A stretch of DNA of 8,670 bases from CAZVIJ01 sp964626735. GTDB taxonomy: Bacteria; Patescibacteriota; Dojkabacteria; JAOAGR01. The translations under genes and the position numbers were made by a program. Positions within the stretch are counted from its first letter, which is position 1. Each line of letters starts with the position of its first letter. This document shows positions 1 to 6,183 of this stretch, one piece after another. The stretch covers positions 1 to 8,670 of the forward strand of contig CAZVIJ010000062.1 in NCBI GenBank assembly GCA_964626735.1, in the 5' to 3' direction. Below the pieces are notes generated by a model that was given only the letters and a program-made list of their open reading frames with translations, did not search any database and had not been told where the DNA came from.

Positions 1-100
1 AAGGAAGGAACGGCGAGGGGCCATCAATAGACTAATGTCTGATTTGCGTTGACTTCACAGTCACACAACATCTTTACGACGCAAGTCGGCATTAGCACTA

Positions 101-120
101 GGATGGTTTCAAACCAATCC
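101..120. repeat. Imperfect 20-bp palindrome, possible operator
   Basis: GGATGGTTT (101-109) and AAACCaATCC (111-120) are reverse complements around a central C, apart from one extra A at 116. It sits in the non-coding stretch about 120 bases before the ATPase start. Operator or small RNA stem are both possible; chance cannot be excluded. Confidence 0.35.
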
Positions 121-227
121 GACCCCAACATCACATTTTTCGCGCGCAACCAACTCTTCTTCTCTCCCCCCCTAAAAAAGAACTTTGATACGCGGAAATC
201 CATAAGGCATGAACAACCAAATTCGTG

Positions 228-233
228 TAAGAT
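228..233 (+). promoter_or_regulatory. Candidate -10 hexamer for the VirD4-like gene
   Basis: TAAGAT matches four of six bases of the TATAAT consensus and lies five bases before the ATG at 239. That would place transcription start at or next to the start codon, as seen more clearly for two minus-strand genes in this window. No convincing -35 box is visible. It is weak on its own and gains support only from the repeated pattern. Confidence 0.35.
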
Positions 234-238
234 TGTCC

Positions 239-1780
239 ATGAAGTTTCTGAGTATAAAAGTTCCGAAAGGAAACGAGTATTCCTACGAACAGAGCCTCGC
301 CATTTTTTCGAGTCTCATCGGCGACTTCAAGAAAAGCTTGTTCTCCTCGCTTTTCGGAAAAGCTCCAAAAAAATCGTACTCATTCAATATCATCTCGGTA
401 AACCAGAAGATCAATTTCATCGTTGCGATAGACGACAACGATTTACCTCACATAACGAACCAAATACTCGCCCAATATCCGAATGCGGAAATTACCCTAC
501 ATCCAGGCTTCAAGTTCGAAACGCAATATGTATATGAGCTGGAGTTGTCGAAGAGCTCGGTGTATCCGATCAAAACGGTTACCCAATTCGAAGGAATCGA
601 CCCGCTTGCATCGGTGATCTCATCGATATCTCGGTCGACAGATCCCAAGGCGGTATTCTGGTTCCAAATCATCATCGTACCGACTTCCGATTCATGGCAA
701 AATAGCGCGCTCTCGCATATCGATGCACTGAACAAAACGGATCTTCCCCTGACGCAACAGCAGAAAAGCAATATCGCCCAAATGCAGGAGAAGGTGAAAT
801 TCCAAGGGTTCACAGCATACCTCAGGATATTAAGCAATAACAAGGCAAACCTCGAATCCTTCTTGAGCGCGTACACCATATTCTCGCAAAGCGGAGGTAA
901 CCACCTTGTCGCAAAAGAGCCTGGATCGCTGTCGCGAACAAAGTTAATGAAGGCTATCAACGATCATCGACCATACGGCAGAAGCTCAATTCTGAATACG
1001 CTTGAGATCGCAACCTTATGGCATCTTCCTACCGCACAAATCAATATCCCCAACATTGAATGGGGCAAAAAGCTCAACCTGGAAACGCCTGAAAACTTGC
1101 CTATCTCAGAAGAAGACCTCGACGAAGCAGCAAAGCAGAATATTTCGTTCTTGGGAAAGGCGAAGTACAAGAATCGGGAAACCGTCTACGGCATTAAGCG
1201 TGAGGATCGGATGAAACACGTTTACATCGTCGGCAAGACGGGAACGGGCAAATCCACGCTCATCGAGAACATGGCGATTGAGGATATCAGGAAAGGCGAA
1301 GGTGTTGCTATTCTCGATCCGCATGGCGACGATATCAATATTCTTTTGGATTATATTCCCAAGAATAGGATCAAGGATGTCTGCTACTTCAATCCGTCAG
1401 ATCCTGAGTATTGCTATCCGTTAAACCTGCTGGAAATCCACAACGTCCACCAAAAGGAGTTGATGGTTTCCGGTATCATTGCAATTTTCTACAAGCTCTA
1501 CTCCCATTCCTGGGGACCGAGACTCGAATACATCCTCAGAAACGTACTCTTTACCCTAGTTGAAGTACCCGATGCCGACCTGTCGCATGTTCTCAATATC
1601 CTCCTCGACAAAAAGTATCGAGATCGAGCGCTCAAGCATGTCACCGATCCGATTCTCCTGCAATTCTGGCAGAAGGAATTCGAGGGAATGGACGCCAAAC
1701 AGATGCAGGAAGCGGTTGCCCCGATTTTGAATAAAGTCGGACAATTCGTGACCTCTCCCCTCGTCAGGCGAATCGTCTGA
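239..1780 (+). CDS. VirD4/TraG-like ATPase, N-terminal part, ended by in-frame TGA
   Basis: This is the front of a P-loop ATPase of the VirD4/TraG/DUF87 type, which couples ATP hydrolysis to moving DNA or protein through a type IV secretion or pilus-like machine at the inner membrane. Numbered from ATG 239, residues 1 to about 310 form an N-terminal region with no recognisable motif. The Walker A motif GKTGTGKST lies at 332-340 and is followed by the DPHGDD motif typical of these ATPases. The frame stops at TGA 1778-1780, before Walker B, yet continues open in the same frame to 2365. An ATG at 209 would add ten residues; I prefer 239 because MKFLSIKVPKG looks like a natural N-terminus and a -10-like hexamer sits just upstream. 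As a 513-residue product it lacks Walker B and should be inactive alone. The family assignment is secure; the partner machinery is not in the window. Confidence 0.85.
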   Translation: MKFLSIKVPKGNEYSYEQSLAIFSSLIGDFKKSLFSSLFGKAPKKSYSFNIISVNQKINFIVAIDDNDLPHITNQILAQYPNAEITLHPGFKFETQYVYELELSKSSVYPIKTVTQFEGIDPLASVISSISRSTDPKAVFWFQIIIVPTSDSWQNSALSHIDALNKTDLPLTQQQKSNIAQMQEKVKFQGFTAYLRILSNNKANLESFLSAYTIFSQSGGNHLVAKEPGSLSRTKLMKAINDHRPYGRSSILNTLEIATLWHLPTAQINIPNIEWGKKLNLETPENLPISEEDLDEAAKQNISFLGKAKYKNRETVYGIKREDRMKHVYIVGKTGTGKSTLIENMAIEDIRKGEGVAILDPHGDDINILLDYIPKNRIKDVCYFNPSDPEYCYPLNLLEIHNVHQKELMVSGIIAIFYKLYSHSWGPRLEYILRNVLFTLVEVPDADLSHVLNILLDKKYRDRALKHVTDPILLQFWQKEFEGMDAKQMQEAVAPILNKVGQFVTSPLVRRIV

Positions 1781-1781
1781 C
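1763..1781 (+). other. In-frame TGA at a glycine position, inside a small hairpin
   Basis: TGA at 1778-1780 interrupts the ATPase at codon 514. The flanking residues, LVRRIV before and HAKSKVNIEEIM after, match the family pattern in which I recall a glycine at this point, so a single-base change from GGA would explain it. The base after the stop is C, and UGA-C is known as a leaky termination context. GTCAGGC (1763-1769) can pair with GTCTGAC (1775-1781) around a five-base loop, with one G-U pair, placing the TGA in the 3' arm. The hairpin may be chance. Confidence 0.75.
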
Positions 1782-1813
1782 ACGCGAAGTCGAAAGTAAA
1801 TATCGAGGAGATA

Positions 1814-2365
1814 ATGAATACCGGCAAGATTCTTTTGTGCGATCTTTCGCAAGGAAAAATCGGTGAAGATAACGCAACGCTCTTGGGATCGATGATAATC
1901 ACGCAAATCCAGATCGCCTCGATGAACCGCGCATACATCCCAGAAAACGAGCGGAAGCCTTTTTACCTGTATGTCGACGAGTTCCAAAACTTCGCAACCG
2001 ACTCGTTTATCAAGATTTTGTCCGAAGCGCGAAAGTATCGGCTATCCTTAACGCTAGCGAATCAGTACATAAATCAAATAAAGCCGGAGATAATCAATTC
2101 CATATTGGGCAATGCCGGCACGCTCATGACTTTCGCGGTAGGAAACCAGGATGCCGAAATATTGGCGCGCGAATTTGGAAGCGATGTGACTGCGGAAGAT
2201 TTGACGAATCTCGAGCGGTTCCAAATGCTCAATAGGCTCTCGATTGACTTCACCAGCTCAAAGCCGTTCAATGCAGGATCGCTTCCGCTTCCAAAGAATA
2301 AATCGGGGCATCGACAAAAGATTATCGAGGAATCACGAAAGAGGTTTGGAACAAAGATAAAGTAA
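1814..2365 (+). CDS. VirD4/TraG-like ATPase, C-terminal part
   Basis: This is the back half of the same ATPase, in the same reading frame as the piece ending at 1780. The frame is open directly after the TGA, from 1781, so the ATG at 1814 may be an internal methionine. Starting at that ATG, Walker B is YLYVDEFQNF (residues 51-60, acidic pair D55-E56), followed by an EARKYRLSLTLANQ stretch that matches the sensor region of the family. GGAG lies five bases before ATG 1814 and could allow separate initiation, though those bases also encode ordinary residues. If the TGA is read through, the whole protein is about 708 residues, a normal size for the family, with no other lesion. That argues for readthrough, a sequencing error or a very recent mutation over an old pseudogene. 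It ends at TAA, 36 bases before the next gene. Confidence 0.8.
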   Translation: MNTGKILLCDLSQGKIGEDNATLLGSMIITQIQIASMNRAYIPENERKPFYLYVDEFQNFATDSFIKILSEARKYRLSLTLANQYINQIKPEIINSILGNAGTLMTFAVGNQDAEILAREFGSDVTAEDLTNLERFQMLNRLSIDFTSSKPFNAGSLPLPKNKSGHRQKIIEESRKRFGTKIK

Positions 2366-2379
2366 CACGAACCGGCGTT

Positions 2380-2406
2380 CTCATGGTACCATCTTCGTAC
2401 CATGAG
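2380..2406 (+). repeat. Perfect 10-bp inverted repeat spanning a start codon
   Basis: CTCATGGTAC (2380-2389) is the exact reverse complement of GTACCATGAG (2397-2406), with a seven-base loop CATCTTC. The phosphatase ATG (2402-2404) lies in the 3' arm. No T-run follows, so it does not look like an ordinary intrinsic terminator. It could be an operator, an RNA fold that masks the start, or a weak transcript end for the ATPase gene. The same bases contain a possible extended -10. Confidence 0.7.
2384..2392 (+). promoter_or_regulatory. Candidate extended -10 for the phosphatase gene
   Basis: TGGTACCAT fits the extended -10 form TGn followed by a hexamer with T, A and final T conserved (TACCAT, 2387-2392). 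It ends nine bases before ATG 2402, so a transcript would have almost no leader. There is no recognisable -35, which an extended -10 can tolerate. It overlaps the inverted repeat, so the two readings may compete. Confidence 0.35.
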
Positions 2407-3448
2407 CTCTGACCGCAATATCTATAGTTTGCCGCTAACGAATGGTAATCAGGGTGTTGTACAGGACGTCGTGATCGGTGCGCGCGGCGAGAAAGCGAAA
2501 GAAAAGTACGGTAACTCGAGCGGTACCTTTTCCTTGGAGCTTGATAGGCATATTGCAGTCGGCATCGAGTCCCAAGGCGGCCAAGATGTATGCACCGTTG
2601 TCGACACGAGGTACCCTGCAATCCCCCTACTCGTCTCAGCCATGGACGGCGCCCACTTTGCAGGCGAGTTTGCCTTGCCGGCAGCCTTGATCGGTTCCAG
2701 GTCAGCGGTTCAGCATGCATATGATGAACTTCCGGATTCAACAGATGCTCTCGACACTATCATCCCCCAGATGCTTGAGACCGCCTTACGGAAAGCAGAT
2801 GAAAATGTCATCGATGAAACGAAGCAGCGGGGTGCATGTGCAGGTTTACTCGCCGCACTATTCCGATACCCGTGGCCCGGCAACGGAGAAATCCTCTTGA
2901 GCGCAGCATCGACGGCTGATCCAAACACCATTGTGCTTTCCACCGATATGCCACAAGTCGATCGGGTCCATATCCTAAAGCTAATACAGCCGACGGATGC
3001 ATTCGATCAGCTGCTGAGGAGACAAAGAAAATTATCTGATTTGATGCCTCCTGATGAAGCCAATTACGTAAGGACAATCGAAGAGGATCGATACAATAGC
3101 CGTACCATGCTAGCCAAAGCTTTAGAGTGGCTCATTACCTTAGGTCATCCTTTAAATATTCAGGCGTTGACTTCATATATGGGAAACTCCAAGTCAGAAC
3201 CCGAAGTAAGAACGATCACCTACAATATATCCCGCGAGTTGGTTGCAAAGGGACATTACGATATCAGGCTCCTGTTCGTCAGCGATTTGGTGGGCAGGAA
3301 GATGGAAGAAACCGTAATTGCAGACATCTACCGGAAGAACAAACATTCAAACTTCGCTCTCGTTCAAGCACTGTACGATCATGCATCGTGGTTGGATATC
3401 GATGATTTCAGTTGCGTAGCCGTCAGTATCGTTCCGAACCTTGGTTAG
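2402..3448 (+). CDS. Divergent PPM/PP2C-type Ser/Thr protein phosphatase
   Basis: The 348-residue protein resembles metal-dependent PPM (PP2C) phosphatases, which remove phosphate from Ser/Thr residues and often oppose Hanks-type kinases. The metal-ligand pattern can be followed: QD at 61-62 in place of the usual ED, then SAMDGAHFAGEFAL at 79-92 (classic form: V.DGMGGH..GE.A), SD at 294-295 within RLLFVSDL (classic LLLCSDGL), and DDFSCVAVSI at 334-343 (classic D-N/D-I-T..V). EPEV at 266-269 matches the PEP.. segment before the SD motif. The GDSR motif in the middle is not recognisable. There is no membrane segment, so it is probably cytoplasmic. It lies between the ATPase and atpD, 31 bases before atpD, with no Shine-Dalgarno sequence. 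Assignment rests on motif order, not overall similarity; the substrate is unknown and an inactive relative is possible. Confidence 0.65.
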   Translation: MSSDRNIYSLPLTNGNQGVVQDVVIGARGEKAKEKYGNSSGTFSLELDRHIAVGIESQGGQDVCTVVDTRYPAIPLLVSAMDGAHFAGEFALPAALIGSRSAVQHAYDELPDSTDALDTIIPQMLETALRKADENVIDETKQRGACAGLLAALFRYPWPGNGEILLSAASTADPNTIVLSTDMPQVDRVHILKLIQPTDAFDQLLRRQRKLSDLMPPDEANYVRTIEEDRYNSRTMLAKALEWLITLGHPLNIQALTSYMGNSKSEPEVRTITYNISRELVAKGHYDIRLLFVSDLVGRKMEETVIADIYRKNKHSNFALVQALYDHASWLDIDDFSCVAVSIVPNLG

Positions 3449-3469
3449 CATCGCCAAATAGGATACAAT
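3441..3469 (+). promoter_or_regulatory. Candidate promoter for atpDC
   Basis: TTGGTT (3441-3446) and TACAAT (3464-3469) are separated by 17 bases. The -10 box matches five of six consensus bases, while the -35 box matches only three. It overlaps the end of the phosphatase gene. Transcription would begin around 3476, leaving a leader of only a few bases before ATG 3480. This would let atpD and atpC be transcribed apart from the phosphatase. Confidence 0.5.
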
Positions 3470-3479
3470 CGGGCGAAGC

Positions 3480-4868
3480 ATGACAGGAAAAATTGTCCAG
3501 ATTCTAGGCCCCGTCGTTGACGTCAAATTCGATTCCTACGCTCCCAAAATTTACGAATCCCTCATCATCCAAAATGAGACGAATATTGTACTTGAGGTAG
3601 AGCAATTGCTTTCGGATGGAGTTGTCCGCTGCATAGCAATGGATTCTACCGATGGCGTAAAGCGGGAAACAGAGGTTTTAGCGACAGGCAAATCGATCCA
3701 AGTACCGGTCGGCCCGAAAGTATTAGGACGTATGTTCGATGTACTCGGGAATCCAATTGACGGCAAGCAAGAAAACGATTTCGACCTAAAAAGCGAAATA
3801 CACCGAAGTTCTCCTAGAATGGAAGACCAATCCACAAAGCTCGAAATTTTCGAAACGGGCATTAAGGCGATTGATCTCATTTCTCCATTCATTAAAGGAG
3901 GAAAGGTCGGAATCTTTGGAGGCGCAGGTGTTGGAAAGACCGTCATCATTCAGGAGTTGATCTATAACGTCGCGACTTCCCATGGAGGCTACTCGGTGTT
4001 CGCCGGCGTTGGCGAGAGAACGAGAGAAGGCAACGACCTCTATCACGAAATGAAAGAGTCGGGCGTTCTCGACAAAACGGCGCTCGTATTTGGTCAGATG
4101 AATGAGCCGCCGGGAGCTCGGTTGCGGGTAGGTCTGTCCGGGCTAACGATTGCGGAATATTTCAGGGATGTGGAGAAAAAAGACGTTCTCTTTTTCATAG
4201 ACAATATCTTCAGGTTCACGCAAGCGGGATCCGAAGTATCCACGCTGCTCGGCAGGCTTCCTTCTGAGGTAGGCTATCAGCCGACGCTTTCGGAAGAAGT
4301 AGGTAAGCTTCAAGAGCGCATAACGTCAACCAAAGACGGGTCGATCACCTCGATACAGGCGATCTTCGTTCCTGCGGACGATTATACCGATCCCGCTCCC
4401 GCAACGACTTTCGCCCATATCGACTCGACGATTTCCCTCTCCCGCAGTCTTTCCGAACAAGGTCTCTACCCTGCTATCGACCAGCTCGCTTCTAAGTCGA
4501 CGGGATTGACTCCCGATGTTGTCGGAGAGCGTCATTATTCGGTCGCCAATAGCGTCCTGAATATTCTGCAGAAGTACAAGGACTTGCAAGATGTAATTGC
4601 CATACTAGGTGTCGATGAGCTCTCCGAAAGCGATAAGCTGGTTGTGAGCCGAGCGCGCAAAATATTGAGATTCTTTACCCAGCCGATGTTCGTAGCGGAG
4701 CAGTTCACCGGTAGACCGGGCAAATTCGTTAAGATCGACGACACGATCGAAGGGTTCGACAGAATATTGCGTGGAGAAATGGATGAAGTATCAGAGGACT
4801 CGTTCTACATGAAAGGCACCATCGATGAGGTTGTCGAGGAATATGAGCGGGCGAAAGCAGCTTTATGA
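3480..4868 (+). CDS. atpD: F1 ATP synthase subunit beta
   Basis: This is the catalytic beta subunit of F1Fo ATP synthase, which makes ATP from ADP and phosphate, driven by the ion gradient, on the cytoplasmic face of the membrane. The 462-residue length is normal. The landmarks are all present: an N-terminal beta-barrel starting GKIVQILGPVVDVKF, P-loop GGAGVGKT (147-154), GERTREG (178-184) with the catalytic Glu179, Walker B LFFIDN (237-242), DPAPATTFAHID (304-315), VGERHY (348-353) and DELSE (379-383). It overlaps atpC by four bases (ATGA), implying coupled translation. Its TGA is the only plausible TGA terminator in the window; reading through it would add just two residues before TAA. The gene before it is a phosphatase, not the usual atpG, so the rest of the synthase must be encoded elsewhere. 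Confidence 0.98.
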   Translation: MTGKIVQILGPVVDVKFDSYAPKIYESLIIQNETNIVLEVEQLLSDGVVRCIAMDSTDGVKRETEVLATGKSIQVPVGPKVLGRMFDVLGNPIDGKQENDFDLKSEIHRSSPRMEDQSTKLEIFETGIKAIDLISPFIKGGKVGIFGGAGVGKTVIIQELIYNVATSHGGYSVFAGVGERTREGNDLYHEMKESGVLDKTALVFGQMNEPPGARLRVGLSGLTIAEYFRDVEKKDVLFFIDNIFRFTQAGSEVSTLLGRLPSEVGYQPTLSEEVGKLQERITSTKDGSITSIQAIFVPADDYTDPAPATTFAHIDSTISLSRSLSEQGLYPAIDQLASKSTGLTPDVVGERHYSVANSVLNILQKYKDLQDVIAILGVDELSESDKLVVSRARKILRFFTQPMFVAEQFTGRPGKFVKIDDTIEGFDRILRGEMDEVSEDSFYMKGTIDEVVEEYERAKAAL

Positions 4869-5239
4869 ACGTAACGATCTATACATCGAAAAACAAGCTT
4901 ATCGACCATATCGAAGCCAACTCGGTCTCTATTCCCGGAAAGCTGGGAATGATGCAAATTCTCAATAACCATATACCCGTCATAACGACATTGAAAGAAG
5001 GCGTGATTGTTGTTGAGCCTACCTCGGGCGATAAAATCTCGGTTGAAGTTTCTCACGGCTTTATGCAATTCGCCAAAAACGAAATGATTATCGTAGTCGA
5101 GAAGACTTCGCTCACCTACGACCAATTGAAGGAGATCGAAATGCGTGCTGAAAAACGCAAGGACTATGATATACGCAGAGACAACGATGTGACCGAAGAC
5201 GAATTCGAACACACGCACCATTCACTGAAGGAAGACTAG
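4865..5239 (+). CDS. atpC: F1 ATP synthase subunit epsilon
   Basis: The epsilon subunit is part of the central stalk of F1 and helps couple rotation to catalysis; in many bacteria its C-terminal helices inhibit ATP hydrolysis. The first 80 or so residues fit the epsilon beta-sandwich, with the characteristic GKLGMMQILNNHIPVIT and LKEGVIVV pattern. At 124 residues it is a little short compared with about 139 in E. coli. The C-terminal part contains one likely helix (about 90-106) and then an acidic, His-containing tail instead of a clear two-helix hairpin, so the inhibitory domain may be reduced. The start is fixed by the ATGA overlap with atpD. Its TAG stop shares a CTAG palindrome with the stop of the opposite-strand flavoprotein gene. 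Confidence 0.93.
   Translation: MNVTIYTSKNKLIDHIEANSVSIPGKLGMMQILNNHIPVITTLKEGVIVVEPTSGDKISVEVSHGFMQFAKNEMIIVVEKTSLTYDQLKEIEMRAEKRKDYDIRRDNDVTEDEFEHTHHSLKED
5236..5239. other. Shared CTAG: stop codons of two convergent genes
   Basis: The palindrome CTAG gives TAG on the plus strand (5237-5239, end of atpC) and TAG on the minus strand (5238-5236, end of the flavoprotein gene). The two coding regions overlap by four bases with no room for a terminator between them, so the transcripts must overlap or end inside the opposing gene. Confidence 0.95.
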
Positions 5240-6183
5240 TACTGGAAGTTCAATTCCCTCGTTACGCTATCGAGGCTTACGAGCACCGACTCGACTTCTT
5301 GCGAGCTACGGATCAGTGCGCTGCCGACAATTATAAGCCCTGTAACGATAAGGTTCATGACATCCCACGTCTGCACCGTTTCATAGACGTTTGAATGCTC
5401 TTCGCTGAACTCCTCAACCGCAAAACGCTGCATACCGTCTTGAATCAAGTCGACTAATCGTTTCGCTTCGACGAACGAATCTCGATTGCTTTGGTTCGCA
5501 ACTTTCTCGCTAAGAATTCTGACGATCTGCGCCTTGAGAGCTGAAAGTTTCTGCTGGTCCGGTAGCAGCTTCATGGCATTCAGATATTCGTATGCAAGCG
5601 AGCGAACCATATCGGGCGTAACGGTTCGCGTATCAGCTGTCAATAACCACTCGTACATCGATGAAGCCGCATTTCCCATAAACGAAAGATCGTGTTCCGT
5701 AGAAGCGCTTCCTACAGCATACAGCCCATGTACCGCTGTTTCCCATGAGGTAGGATTGACTATGATGCCCGCGCTTTCCTGGGGATTCTCCGCAGCAATA
5801 TCGAGATCAACAAGACTCGCTCCTGCTTCAAGCGCCAACAGCGTACTGCCGGTATTCATCCCATCCCCATAGAGGCCACTTATCCCCCCGGTTGCGATGA
5901 CGACGACGGGACTTTGGACTACGAGCACCTCGCCGGTAACTGTATCCTGGATTAAAACACCGTATACGACGTTTCCATCGCTAAGTATATGGAGTACGAA
6001 CCAGCTTAATTCAACATGTATTCCTTTCTCATCCGCTTTTGCAGCCAAGGCGGGGTTAGTGCTTTTTTCCTTGCTTGCAACAAGAATATCTTTACCATCA
6101 AGGTATTCGGTGAGTTGGATAGCAGCCGACAAGCCGCTTGTCCCTGCGCCAATTATGACAATCGATTTCGATAATTCGTTCAT
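5236..6183 (-). CDS. Shortened FAD-binding protein related to NadB/SdhA
   Basis: The 315-residue protein has the Rossmann core of the L-aspartate oxidase/succinate dehydrogenase flavoprotein family. Visible landmarks are IVIIGAGTSGLSAAI (8-22, GxGxxG), VVVIATGGISGLYG (93-106), a TGSTLLALEAGA segment (111-122), HGLYAVGSAS (152-161), GNAASSMYEWL (170-180, where family members have a NRL-SNSLLE-type motif), and a helical C-terminus. Full-length relatives have about 540 residues. The shortening appears to come from two places: roughly 100 residues after the first beta-alpha unit, and the substrate-capping domain that normally sits between AGA.L.DL and the GLYAVG motif. The catalytic His/Arg residues of that domain are absent, as is the C-terminal ESRG-type motif (here SSQEVES). 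Oxidase or dehydrogenase activity on the usual substrates is therefore unlikely; FAD binding remains plausible. It shares a TAATG with the cupredoxin gene upstream, implying coupled expression. Confidence 0.7.
   Translation of the reverse strand: MNELSKSIVIIGAGTSGLSAAIQLTEYLDGKDILVASKEKSTNPALAAKADEKGIHVELSWFVLHILSDGNVVYGVLIQDTVTGEVLVVQSPVVVIATGGISGLYGDGMNTGSTLLALEAGASLVDLDIAAENPQESAGIIVNPTSWETAVHGLYAVGSASTEHDLSFMGNAASSMYEWLLTADTRTVTPDMVRSLAYEYLNAMKLLPDQQKLSALKAQIVRILSEKVANQSNRDSFVEAKRLVDLIQDGMQRFAVEEFSEEHSNVYETVQTWDVMNLIVTGLIIVGSALIRSSQEVESVLVSLDSVTRELNFQY

Larger units (their letters stand above)
1..238. other. 5' intergenic stretch, no clear gene
   Basis: I can support no gene here. Bases 1-52 are open in one plus-strand frame (second base onward, ending at TGA 50-52), so they could be the last codons of an upstream gene, but about 16 residues are too few to recognise. 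On the minus strand an ATG at 24-22 opens leftward out of the window and could equally start a divergent gene. The rest holds an imperfect 20-bp palindrome at 101-120, a pyrimidine tract at 154-173 that includes seven consecutive C, an A6 run, and a possible -10 hexamer at 228-233. No tRNA, riboswitch or terminator is evident. Confidence 0.5.

Noticed and set aside
1..24. Divergent minus-strand gene starting at ATG 24-22
   Set aside because: Only eight codons are visible (MAPRRSFL) and the upstream bases lack a convincing -10, so it cannot be supported.
49..537. Plus-strand open frame of 162 codons overlapping the ATPase gene start
   Set aside because: It overlaps the VirD4-like gene in another frame, crosses the pyrimidine tract, and its translation is basic and low in hydrophobic patterns with no recognisable motif.
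448..960. Minus-strand open frame opposite the ATPase gene
   Set aside because: It lies wholly inside a well-supported gene and its composition (many Cys, Ser, Trp) is that of a mirror frame.
1778..1780. TGA as selenocysteine
   Set aside because: The family has glycine, not cysteine, at this position, and the small hairpin lies over the TGA, not just downstream as a bacterial SECIS should.
3480..5239. atpDC as the start of an N-ATPase (atpDC-first) operon
   Set aside because: atpC is followed at once by a convergent gene, with no atpQ/atpR/atpB genes downstream, and the beta subunit reads as an ordinary F-type one.
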